Assembly: GCA_018650745.1 (NCBI GenBank)
Contig: JABIFK010000859.1
Coordinates: 1 to 14,159, forward strand
Length of the DNA: 14,159 nucleotides
DNA from: Candidatus Latescibacterota bacterium
Lineage (GTDB): Bacteria; Latescibacterota; UBA2968
Reading direction: 5' to 3'
This document shows positions 6,616 to 12,834 of the stretch, piece after piece; the stretch's first letter is position 1, and the number at the start of each line of letters is the position of its first letter. The position numbers and the translations under genes are program-made. Below the pieces are notes generated by a model that was given only the letters and a program-made list of their open reading frames with translations, ran no database searches and was not told the DNA's origin.

Positions 6616-7170
6616 ATGCACGTTGCTAAGTTGCATTTTACTCGTTTGTTTGTCTGCGCCTTGGTGCTCTTAATAACAACTTATTCTGCCGAGGCAAAAA
6701 ACAAGCGCCTTGATAAGAAAATTGTCGCAACGGCTACCGAGTTGGCTAAGGATCGGGAAGCGCACTTTGCCGGTAGCAAAGCTATGTCGATCGAAGATTT
6801 TAGTTCGAAGTGGTCTGAGTTGGTGGCAGAACTGGATAAAAACTACGAAGGTCATACGATCAAATTGAAAACATTTGGGACAGATGTGGCGAGCCGAAAA
6901 GGATTTACACATTTGATCTACATGGCTTTGCGCGTACAACAAAAGAATGCGTCAGAGCACTTGGTTCAAGATGTGATCAGTCGTCATCCATTCTTGCAAG
7001 AATTAACGGTTGATGGGGCTTGTTACACGGGTGGAGACGCATTTCCAAAGAAGATGAAGGATTTGCTGAAAGCATATCCCAGCATTCAGGGCGCGATTCG
7101 TGCCAAATTGGATACCTGGGATAACAAGTACCGAAAAAAATTCGAGAAAGAATTTGGTAACGCAGGTTAA
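6616..7170 (+). CDS. Unrecognised secreted basic protein
   Basis: 184 residues from ATG 6616, chosen for its strong ribosome site and because it places a classical signal peptide at the N-terminus: MHVAKLHFTRLF, then a hydrophobic core (12-21) and a likely signal peptidase I site after TTYSAEA at residue 27. The mature part is about 157 residues, Lys-rich and largely helical in appearance. One cysteine occurs in TVDGACYTGGDAFP, and the C-terminus is strongly charged (KYRKKFEKEFGNAG). There is no lipobox, metal cluster or known enzymatic motif. It is monocistronic between two terminators and sits between the iron and the Zn/Mn loci, so a role in metal handling in the cell envelope is possible but rests on location only. 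I do not recognise the family. Confidence 0.8.
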   Translation: MHVAKLHFTRLFVCALVLLITTYSAEAKNKRLDKKIVATATELAKDREAHFAGSKAMSIEDFSSKWSELVAELDKNYEGHTIKLKTFGTDVASRKGFTHLIYMALRVQQKNASEHLVQDVISRHPFLQELTVDGACYTGGDAFPKKMKDLLKAYPSIQGAIRAKLDTWDNKYRKKFEKEFGNAG

Positions 7171-7186
7171 AGTTGAATGGTTAAAG

Positions 7187-7224
7187 AAAAAGCCCAATGC
7201 GATATGATCGCATTGGGCTTTTTT
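7187..7224. terminator. Bidirectional terminator between convergent genes
   Basis: AAAAAGCCCAATGCGAT (7187-7203) pairs perfectly over 17 bp with 7207-7223 across a three-base loop. There is a T run on the right and, read the other way, a T run from the A tract on the left. It serves both the secreted-protein gene (plus) and the ArsR-type gene (minus), whose stop begins five bases away at 7229. Confidence 0.93.
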
Positions 7225-7228
7225 GTGT

Positions 7229-7597
7229 TTACTCTTGGGAAGCTTCAGTCAGATGGTTTAGGCCTGCATCATACAGTTGGCGGACATGTTGATCATCGAG
7301 GCTGTAGAAGGCCATTTTGCCTTCTTTTCTATAACTCACCAGTCTCATGGTTCTCAATACGCGTAGTTGGTGGCTGACTGCTGAGTCTGTGCTGTCTAAG
7401 AGTGCTGCCAAGTCAGACACACACATTTCCTGTTGGGCCAGCGTGTGAATAATTTTCAGGCGGTTCGGATTGCTCAAGACTTTAAAGGTTTCTGCCAAGC
7501 CATTGAGTGTCTTTTGTTCGGGAAGCGCACGACGGGCTTGTTGTACTTTAACCAAATCGATAATTTGCCCCGGTTGTTGCTGGGTCTTGGTGTTCAT
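7229..7597 (-). CDS. ArsR/SmtB-family zinc-type repressor
   Basis: 122 residues from ATG 7597, chosen over an upstream in-frame ATG at 7636 because AAGGAAA precedes it and because the predicted transcript begins near 7633. The winged helix covers about residues 33-100, with recognition helix DSAVSHQLRVLRTMRLVSYR (71-90) almost identical to Synechococcus SmtB. All four alpha-5 zinc ligands of SmtB (D104, H106, H117, E120) align with D102, H104, H115 and E118. The alpha-3 Cys in EMCVSD (C59) is present, but the N-terminal metal-binding arm has no Cys or His, so only the CzrA-like alpha-5 site should work. Zn(II), or possibly Co(II), would release it from DNA. It is divergent from the tro uptake operon, an unexpected partner because this family usually controls efflux or sequestration. 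Confidence 0.92.
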   Translation of the reverse strand: MNTKTQQQPGQIIDLVKVQQARRALPEQKTLNGLAETFKVLSNPNRLKIIHTLAQQEMCVSDLAALLDSTDSAVSHQLRVLRTMRLVSYRKEGKMAFYSLDDQHVRQLYDAGLNHLTEASQE

Positions 7598-7602
7598 TGT
7601 TG

Positions 7603-7609
7603 TTTCCTT
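7603..7609 (-). promoter_or_regulatory. Ribosome binding site fixing the ArsR-type start
   Basis: On the minus strand AAGGAAA lies five bases before ATG 7597. It supports the 122-residue product over a 135-residue one. Confidence 0.75.
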
Positions 7610-7635
7610 ATATTTAATATGTGAGCGAGTTTTCA

Positions 7636-7652
7636 ATTGATTCTAGTTCAAT
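7636..7652. promoter_or_regulatory. Possible ArsR-type operator over the leftward -10
   Basis: ATTGA-N7-TCAAT is a short dyad that includes the leftward -10 box (7645-7640). ArsR-family proteins bind AT-rich dyads overlapping promoters, so autoregulation is plausible, but five-base arms are short and could be chance. Confidence 0.3.
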
Positions 7653-7668
7653 AATTACAAACCGTCAA
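7640..7668 (-). promoter_or_regulatory. Promoter of the ArsR-type gene
   Basis: Minus strand: TTGACG at 7668-7663, 17 bases, TAGAAT at 7645-7640. The predicted start near 7633 leaves a leader of about 36 bases to ATG 7597. Confidence 0.7.
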
Positions 7669-7677
7669 GTTACGCGC

Positions 7678-7706
7678 TTGACATGTTACACCTCTAAATA
7701 TATATT
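7678..7706 (+). promoter_or_regulatory. Promoter of the tro operon
   Basis: A perfect TTGACA at 7678-7683, a 17-base spacer and TATATT at 7701-7706 (five of six). The predicted start near 7713 gives a leader of about 50 bases. Its -35 lies nine bases from that of the divergent promoter, so one bound protein could affect both. Confidence 0.75.
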
Positions 7707-7710
7707 TTAG
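7694..7710. promoter_or_regulatory. Dyad over the tro -10 box (operator 1)
   Basis: CTAAATATATATTTTAG has CTAAA/TTTAG arms around an AT-rich centre and covers the -10 hexamer. It shares the CTAAAT...TTTAG pattern with the dyad at 7717-7732. A DtxR/TroR-type repressor site is the likeliest reading. Confidence 0.5.
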
Positions 7711-7716
7711 CCTTGT

Positions 7717-7732
7717 CTAAATTTCAATTTAG
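7717..7732. promoter_or_regulatory. Perfect dyad just downstream of the tro start (operator 2)
   Basis: CTAAATT-TC-AATTTAG is a perfect 7-bp inverted repeat located at about +5 to +20 of the predicted transcript. With the related dyad at 7694-7710 it forms a pair with centres about 22 bp apart, near two helical turns, suiting cooperative binding of two dimers on one DNA face. Confidence 0.55.
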
Positions 7733-7749
7733 TTTTGAATTCTGTTCTT

Positions 7750-7754
7750 GGAGG
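7750..7754 (+). promoter_or_regulatory. Ribosome binding site fixing the troA start
   Basis: GGAGG lies eight bases before ATG 7763. It shows that an in-frame TTG at 7748 is part of the ribosome site, not the start. Confidence 0.85.
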
Positions 7755-7762
7755 CAATAGGT

Positions 7763-8674
7763 ATGGGGCGTTTGAGATGGGCGTTTATAGGTCTGCTGTT
7801 TTTTGTTGCGTGCGATAACACACTCGACCAGAAAAAAGATGGGCTACACGTGGTTTGTACTACGGGCATGATTGGAGACCTCGTGGCCAACATTGCTGGA
7901 GATCGGGCCTCGGTGGTGTCTTTGATGGGCCCAGGTGTTGACCCACATTATTACAAAGCGACACAGGGGGATCTTGCAAAACTATCTACAGCCGACATTA
8001 TTTTCTATAATGGTCTATTTTTGGAAGGGAAAATGGAGGGTATTTTTGAAAAAATGGCGCGCACGAAGACGGTCGTAGCTGTGTCACGAAATCTGTCAGA
8101 AGACCGGTTGAGAAAACCACCCGGTTTTCAAGGTGAGCATGATCCACATGTCTGGTTTGATGTGGATTTGTGGGCACAGACCATTGATATGGCTGTGGAG
8201 ATCTTGAGTAAGGCCGACCCACTTGGCAAAGATGTTTTTTTGAAAAATGGTGTAAGATATAAAAGGGAATTAATGGACCTTCATGCTTGGGCAAAAGCTG
8301 AAATCCAAAAGATACCCCAGCAACAACGGGTTTTAATTACTGCTCACGATGCTTTTGGGTATTTTGGATTGGCCTATGGTATTGAAGTGCGTGGGTTGCA
8401 GGGCATTTCTACGGTTGCCGAATATGGTGTTAATGATGTTTCACAGCTCGTGCAATATATCGTAGACAAAAAAGTAAAAGCTATTTTTGTTGAGAGCAGT
8501 GTACCCGAACGTTCTATTAATGCGGTGCGTGAAGGGTGCAAAGCCCGAGGTTGGGATGTGAAGGTGGGCGGCACATTATATTCTGATGCTATGGGGGCTA
8601 CGGGCAGCGGTGCAGATACCTACATTGGCATGGTGAGATCGAATGTGAATGCAATTGTAAAGGGGTTGCAATAA
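7763..8674 (+). CDS. troA: TroA-type Zn/Mn-binding lipoprotein of an ABC importer
   Basis: 303 residues from ATG 7763. A short signal ends in FVAC with Cys17 as the probable lipidation site, so the protein should be membrane-anchored outside the inner membrane. It is a cluster A-I solute-binding protein. The four metal ligands of Treponema pallidum TroA are found: H62 (GVDPHYYK), H129 (DPHVWFD), H195 (TAHDAFGYF) and D275 (YSDAMG), with the GLQGISTVAE motif at 211-220. The three His plus Asp set fits Zn or Mn; Mn-specific PsaA has Glu where H195 is. The long His-rich loop of ZnuA is missing, which argues against a classical ZnuA. It hands metal to TroCD. Its stop overlaps the troB start by one base. 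Confidence 0.94.
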   Translation: MGRLRWAFIGLLFFVACDNTLDQKKDGLHVVCTTGMIGDLVANIAGDRASVVSLMGPGVDPHYYKATQGDLAKLSTADIIFYNGLFLEGKMEGIFEKMARTKTVVAVSRNLSEDRLRKPPGFQGEHDPHVWFDVDLWAQTIDMAVEILSKADPLGKDVFLKNGVRYKRELMDLHAWAKAEIQKIPQQQRVLITAHDAFGYFGLAYGIEVRGLQGISTVAEYGVNDVSQLVQYIVDKKVKAIFVESSVPERSINAVREGCKARGWDVKVGGTLYSDAMGATGSGADTYIGMVRSNVNAIVKGLQ

Positions 8675-9462
8675 TGGCACATGCTATAGATGATGCAACG
8701 ATCCCCATACACATTCACGATATGACTGTTGCTTATCACAAAAAACCGGTTCTGTGGGATGTGGACTTGGCAGTGCCCGAAGGGAAGTTGGTGGGCATTG
8801 TTGGGCCAAATGGGGCGGGTAAGAGCACAATGATCAAAGCAATTATGGATTTGGTGCCCAAGGCATCTGGATGGGTACGCATTTATGGGCAACCCTATGC
8901 GCGTATGCGTCAAACCATTGGTTATGTGCCTCAGAGGGAATCTGTCGATTGGGATTTCCCTATTCGGGCTTTAGACGTGGTATTGATGGGGCGCTATGGT
9001 CACGTGGGGTGGTTGCGCAGGCCTGGAAAAATTGATCGTGAAATTGCCGAATCTGCTTTGGAAAAGGTGGGTATGGCAGATTATCGAGATCGGCAAATCA
9101 ACCAATTGTCTGGTGGGCAGCAACAACGGGTATTTTTGGCTCGGGCACTGGCTCAAGATGCACGTGTCTATTTGATGGACGAACCCTTTGCTGGTGTTGA
9201 TGCTGCAACCGAACGTGCCATTATTGAAATCTTAATGGAATTGCGGTCACGCGATAAAACTATGCTGGTCGTTCACCATGACTTGCAAACCGTGAACCAA
9301 TATTTCGATTGGTTGGTTTTGATTAATATGCGAGTCGTGGCCGCTGGCGATACTGCTACGGTATTTACGGAAGAAAATTTAAATAAAACATATGGTGGGC
9401 GGTTGACCTTGCTCTCTGATGCCGCTCAGGCGGTTGCAGACCATCAAAGAGGTGTGTCATAA
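8674..9462 (+). CDS. troB: ABC importer ATPase for Zn/Mn
   Basis: 262-residue nucleotide-binding subunit of normal length. Walker A GPNGAGKST (44-52), Q-loop Q87 in YVPQRESVDWDFP, signature LSGGQ (145-149), Walker B VYLMDEP (165-171, catalytic E170) and H-loop H202 are all intact. The Q-loop region with VDWDFP is typical of the Mn/Zn (TroB/MntB/ZnuC) branch of ABC ATPases. The start ATG at 8674 overlaps the troA stop (TAATG), and its own stop overlaps the troC start in the same way, so translation is coupled along the operon. It would drive the TroC-TroD membrane pair from the cytosolic side, close to their regulator-like C-terminal domains. The C-terminus is slightly extended and not distinctive. 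Confidence 0.96.
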   Translation: MAHAIDDATIPIHIHDMTVAYHKKPVLWDVDLAVPEGKLVGIVGPNGAGKSTMIKAIMDLVPKASGWVRIYGQPYARMRQTIGYVPQRESVDWDFPIRALDVVLMGRYGHVGWLRRPGKIDREIAESALEKVGMADYRDRQINQLSGGQQQRVFLARALAQDARVYLMDEPFAGVDAATERAIIEILMELRSRDKTMLVVHHDLQTVNQYFDWLVLINMRVVAAGDTATVFTEENLNKTYGGRLTLLSDAAQAVADHQRGVS

Positions 9463-10766
9463 TGCCCGTGTGGGATTCAACATTTCAGCTTGTGTTGTTG
9501 GGCGCGCTCTTGATTGGGTGCACATCGGGTGTGCTGGGTACATTTGCTGTGTTAAGAAAAAGGAGCCTTCTGGGAGATGCACTGGCGCATGCTGCATTGC
9601 CTGGAGTCGCGCTGGCATTTATGCTCACGCAGAGCAAGGCGCTTCCTGTGCTGCTAACTGGGGCCTCTCTCTCTGGAGTGATTGGTGTGTTGTTGATTCA
9701 AGTAATTGTGACTTACACACGCATCAAGGCCGACGCGGCACTTGGCATCGTTCTTTCTGTTTTTTTTGGGGGTGGGATCGTTCTTCTAACCCACATTCAA
9801 CAATCTGCAGTGGGCAATCAGAGCGGTTTAGACAAATTCCTTTTTGGTCAAGCCGCATCAATTGTGGCCTCTGATCTCTATGCGATGTCTGTGATGGTCG
9901 TTGTGGTGTTGGTATTGGTCGGGTTGTTTTTTAAGGAGTTTTCTGCACTTATATTTGACCCTGGCTTTTTAGCTTCAATTGGTTTCGCACCTCGGTTGGT
10001 CGATCTGTTGCTGATGTCGTTGATTGTACTGACTGTGATGGTGGGGTTACAGGCTGTGGGGGTTATTCTTGTGGCGGCCATGTTGATTACACCTGCGGTT
10101 TCTGCTCGGTTTTGGACAAATGATCTTTTAAGGATGGTTCTGATTTCTGCTTTTATTGGGGGTTTGTCGGGGGCAGCTGGGGCTTGGATCAGTGCTCTGG
10201 CCCCACGCATTCCAACAGGACCCGTTATGGTATTGGTGGCAACTGGGGTATTTGTGGTTTCGGCGTTTGTTGCTCCTTCGCGTGGTTTAATTGCTCGTTG
10301 GCGTCGTTTACGAGGCAATCATTGGCGCGAAAATACACAGCACTTCCTAAGAGCTTGTGTTGAGTTGCAAGAGCAAGCAGACACGGATCTTAGTGTGATT
10401 GCATTGACCGACCTGGCGCAGGTGATGCACGAGCCACTTTATCGTGTCAGGCGTTTGGCCAAACATCTTGCTAAAAATGGTAAAATCGAATCAACGGATG
10501 AAGGGGCCAAACTTACGACAAAAGGATATGATGATGCGGTCTTTGTGTTGAAGTCGCATCGGTTGTGGGAATATTATTTGGTGTATCGGTCTATCTTAGA
10601 AGAAGACCACGTTGATCGATCTGCCGATGAGGTCGAACATATATTAACCCCTCAGATTATTGAACGGTTAGAAGCCATTTTGGTCGAAGAAAATATCGAT
10701 GTTGAAAATGTAACCAGCATTCATGCCACTGATAGTGGTTTTCGCAAGGCAGGGCAAGATGCTTGA
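9462..10766 (+). CDS. troC: Metal ABC permease with C-terminal DtxR-like domain
   Basis: 434 residues, whereas ABC-3 permeases of this family are usually about 280-300. Residues 1-275 form the permease (about eight helices), with the family motif SLLGDALAHAALPG (35-48) and the segment GVILVAAMLITPA (200-212). After a basic linker (274-290) comes a module resembling full DtxR/MntR: winged helix about 292-355 (TDLAQVMHEPLYRVRRLAKHL recognisable as the helix-turn-helix), then a metal-binding helix pair with SHRLWE (365-370) and ADEVEH (388-393). H366, E370, D389, E392 and H393 align with ligand positions of DtxR/MntR; D389 replaces the Cys of DtxR, giving an MntR-like hard-ligand site. The tail (about 410-434) is not recognised. 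It starts on the last base of the troB stop. Confidence 0.93.
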   Translation: MPVWDSTFQLVLLGALLIGCTSGVLGTFAVLRKRSLLGDALAHAALPGVALAFMLTQSKALPVLLTGASLSGVIGVLLIQVIVTYTRIKADAALGIVLSVFFGGGIVLLTHIQQSAVGNQSGLDKFLFGQAASIVASDLYAMSVMVVVVLVLVGLFFKEFSALIFDPGFLASIGFAPRLVDLLLMSLIVLTVMVGLQAVGVILVAAMLITPAVSARFWTNDLLRMVLISAFIGGLSGAAGAWISALAPRIPTGPVMVLVATGVFVVSAFVAPSRGLIARWRRLRGNHWRENTQHFLRACVELQEQADTDLSVIALTDLAQVMHEPLYRVRRLAKHLAKNGKIESTDEGAKLTTKGYDDAVFVLKSHRLWEYYLVYRSILEEDHVDRSADEVEHILTPQIIERLEAILVEENIDVENVTSIHATDSGFRKAGQDA

Positions 10767-12036
10767 TGGTAGCTTTTGGATTATTCTGACAGGGGCTTTC
10801 GCTGGCGGAGCGTGTGGTTTGTTGGGGGTGTTTCTTGTGTTGCGGAAAATGTCTCTCTTGGGCGATGCTTTGAGCCACGCTGTGCTGCCGGGTATTGCGA
10901 TTGCATTTTTGGTTTCAGGCAGTCGAGACATTCTGCCCATGTTTCTGGGTGCTGCGGTCTTTGGTGTTATGACAACGCTTTTGGTTGAGACATTCCATCG
11001 GCGCTGGCATGTGCAAGAAGACGCTTCTATTGGGATTGCATTTACTTCTTTATTTGCTTTGGGTGTTGTCTTAATTTCTGCGTATGCAGGGCAAGTAGAC
11101 CTTGACCAAGAGTGTGTTTTGTACGGTGAAATTGCTTATACGCCTTGGGATCGCTTGTTGATCGGTGAGCAAGACTGGGGGCCACGCCCCGTGTGGATCT
11201 TGGGCACAGTTTTCGTTTTGGATCTGTTGTTCGTACTTTTGTTTTACAAAGAACTCAAAATTACATCATTTGATCCCGATATTGCGGTTGCTGTGGGTAT
11301 TCCTGCAACGTTGATGCATTATATGTTGATGAGCAGCGTATCGTTAACGACTGTTGCGGCATTCGAATCTGTTGGTGCAATTTTGGTAGTGGCCATGCTT
11401 ATTGTACCTGGCGCGACGGCTTATCTATGGAGCGATCGGCTTCCCGTTATTTTGATTATGTCCACCGTATTTGGGATTGTTTCTGCTATTGCGGGTTATT
11501 ACTTGGCTGGTTTGTGGAACAGCTCGATTGCAGGGGCAATGGTTTTGGTGGTGGGTGGGATTTTTGGTGTGTCGTTGATTGTAGCACCCCAATACGGTCT
11601 GTTGGGGCGGGTGATTCGACAAGGTCGATTGGGGCTGCGTGTTGCACAAGACCATATTTTGTTGCGATTGGTTCGTGAAAGTGAGACCACAGAAGATCCA
11701 TCGGTGCATATTTCAGACTTAATGGAAGGCTCGGTTGGTGCCCGTTTTCGGTCCCGTGTGGCCATGTGGTGTTTGGGCCGGGAAGGGTTCGTGACGTGGG
11801 ATGCCGGTCATCTTGCTTTGTCTGATAACGGTTTGGGCAAAGCAACGGATTTGCTGCGCAGTCATAGATTATGGGAGACGTACTTTAGTCAACTCGGCCT
11901 GCCTGAAGACCATTTGCACCATCCTGCTGATGCGCTGGAGCATTTTACAGATGAAGAGCTCCTGCAAGGGTTACATGCCGAATTGCCCAATGCCGAAATA
12001 GACCCCCAAGGCAAACGGATCCCCAAAAATAAATGA
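10759..12036 (+). CDS. troD: Second metal ABC permease with C-terminal DtxR-like domain
   Basis: 425 residues from ATG 10759, which overlaps the troC stop by eight bases (ATGCTTGA); a longer start at 10723 would run 44 bases into troC. Residues 1-280 are the permease, with SLLGDALSHAVLPG (32-45) and FESVGAILVVAMLIVPG (202-218). Residues about 292-425 form a DtxR-like module: a helix with D298 (the position of MntR D8), a winged helix less clear than in TroC (W337 and C338 fall in the expected recognition helix), then SHRLWE (368-373), H387 and ADALEH (390-395). Putative ligands are D298, H369, E373, D391, E394 and H395. The tail DPQGKRIP (415-422) matches the DPxGxPIP end of the metal-binding domain in stand-alone DtxR proteins, including TroR next door. 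It pairs with TroC in the transporter. Confidence 0.93.
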   Translation: MLDGSFWIILTGAFAGGACGLLGVFLVLRKMSLLGDALSHAVLPGIAIAFLVSGSRDILPMFLGAAVFGVMTTLLVETFHRRWHVQEDASIGIAFTSLFALGVVLISAYAGQVDLDQECVLYGEIAYTPWDRLLIGEQDWGPRPVWILGTVFVLDLLFVLLFYKELKITSFDPDIAVAVGIPATLMHYMLMSSVSLTTVAAFESVGAILVVAMLIVPGATAYLWSDRLPVILIMSTVFGIVSAIAGYYLAGLWNSSIAGAMVLVVGGIFGVSLIVAPQYGLLGRVIRQGRLGLRVAQDHILLRLVRESETTEDPSVHISDLMEGSVGARFRSRVAMWCLGREGFVTWDAGHLALSDNGLGKATDLLRSHRLWETYFSQLGLPEDHLHHPADALEHFTDEELLQGLHAELPNAEIDPQGKRIPKNK

Positions 12037-12047
12037 GTAGGTTCTGC

Positions 12048-12076
12048 TTGCTTGCTTTGTGACGAAAGTGTATTAT
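12048..12076 (+). promoter_or_regulatory. Candidate internal promoter before troR
   Basis: TTGCTT at 12048-12053, 17 bases, TATTAT at 12071-12076 (five of six). The 118-base gap before troR is the longest inside the operon, so partly separate expression of the regulator is plausible. No clear operator dyad is visible here. Confidence 0.35.
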
Positions 12077-12154
12077 TTATCGAAGGATTTGATCAGAGGT
12101 TGGAATTGATGTTTTGTGTCTTGTTTTTCCAAAAAAGAAGGTTATTTTTTTACC

Positions 12155-12823
12155 ATGAAAATGATTAGCCAAGCCGCACAAGATTATATCAAAGCCATCT
12201 ATAAATTGCTCAATGGGCGAGATGCAGTGGCCTCTGTGAATACGTCTATGGTTGCAGAAAAAGTGGACGTTGCCGCTGCATCGGCAACCAATATGGTCAA
12301 AAAACTTGCTGAGATGAAATTGGTCAAGCACACGCCCTATCAAGGTGTCGAGTTGACTGATATGGGCGAGAAGGTGGCATTGGAGGTGATTCGTCACCAC
12401 CGTCTTTTGGAGCTTTATCTTGCCGAGGTATTGGGGTATGATTTAGATAAAGTTGATGCTGAAGCAGATCGTTTGGAGCATGTGATATCAGAAGAATTCG
12501 AAGACCGTATTGATAAGATTTTGGGCTACCCCACCGTCGATCCTCACGGTGCGCCGATTCCAAGTAAAAATGGTGAGATCACTTTTGGGAACTATCGTTC
12601 CTTATCAGAAGTTGAAGTGGGGGAACGCGTCCAAATCAGACAAGTGAGTGATCGCAGTTCTGAGATGTTGCGTTATATGGGTTCGATGGGGCTTAAACCC
12701 AACGTAGAAGTTGAGGTTAAAGAACGGGCACCCTTTAATGGGCCCCTGGAAATTGTCGTAGAAAATGAAGGTCGTTATTCGTTGGGTTTAGAAGTTGCCA
12801 ATCATATTTATGTTTCTTTGTAA
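12155..12823 (+). CDS. troR: DtxR-family Mn/Zn-dependent repressor (TroR/MntR-like), full length
   Basis: 222 residues from ATG 12155. The helix-turn-helix lies at about 30-60 (TSMVAEKVDVAAASATNMVKKL region). The metal-binding domain (about 62-140) has D10 (position of MntR D8), H82, E86, D105, E108 and H109. D105 instead of Cys fits an MntR/TroR-like site for Mn or Zn rather than the iron site of DtxR. The linker carries DPHGAPIP, and an SH3-like FeoA-type domain fills about 150-222. The start is uncertain: GAAGG at 12137-12141 is 13 bases away, and GTG 12116 and ATG 12161 are alternatives. Gene order troABCD-troR is that of Treponema pallidum, where TroR represses the operon when metal-bound. 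The paired dyads at 7694-7732 are its likely targets. Confidence 0.9.
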   Translation: MKMISQAAQDYIKAIYKLLNGRDAVASVNTSMVAEKVDVAAASATNMVKKLAEMKLVKHTPYQGVELTDMGEKVALEVIRHHRLLELYLAEVLGYDLDKVDAEADRLEHVISEEFEDRIDKILGYPTVDPHGAPIPSKNGEITFGNYRSLSEVEVGERVQIRQVSDRSSEMLRYMGSMGLKPNVEVEVKERAPFNGPLEIVVENEGRYSLGLEVANHIYVSL

Positions 12824-12834
12824 AAGGTCGGTGT

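Noticed and set aside
7748..7762. TTG start for troA
   Set aside because: The TTG is part of the TTGGAGG ribosome site; ATG 7763 is ideally spaced and gives a proper lipoprotein signal.
7763..8674. ZnuA (dedicated zinc-binding protein) as the identity of the binding lipoprotein
   Set aside because: It lacks the His/Asp-rich loop before the second ligand; ligand set and motifs are closest to TroA, so Zn/Mn specificity is left open.
10723..10758. Earlier ATG for troD
   Set aside because: It would overlap troC by 44 bases and add a polar stretch before the first membrane helix; ATG 10759 makes a normal stop-start overlap.
11425..11845. Overlapping long open frames antisense to troD
   Set aside because: Pro/Gln/His/Asn-rich products with no motif, mirrored from hydrophobic codons of the permease; typical shadows.
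12116..12154. GTG start for troR
   Set aside because: It adds 13 residues with no family likeness (SCFSKKEGYFF); the DtxR fold begins at about ISQAAQDYIKAIY. Kept only as an alternative start.
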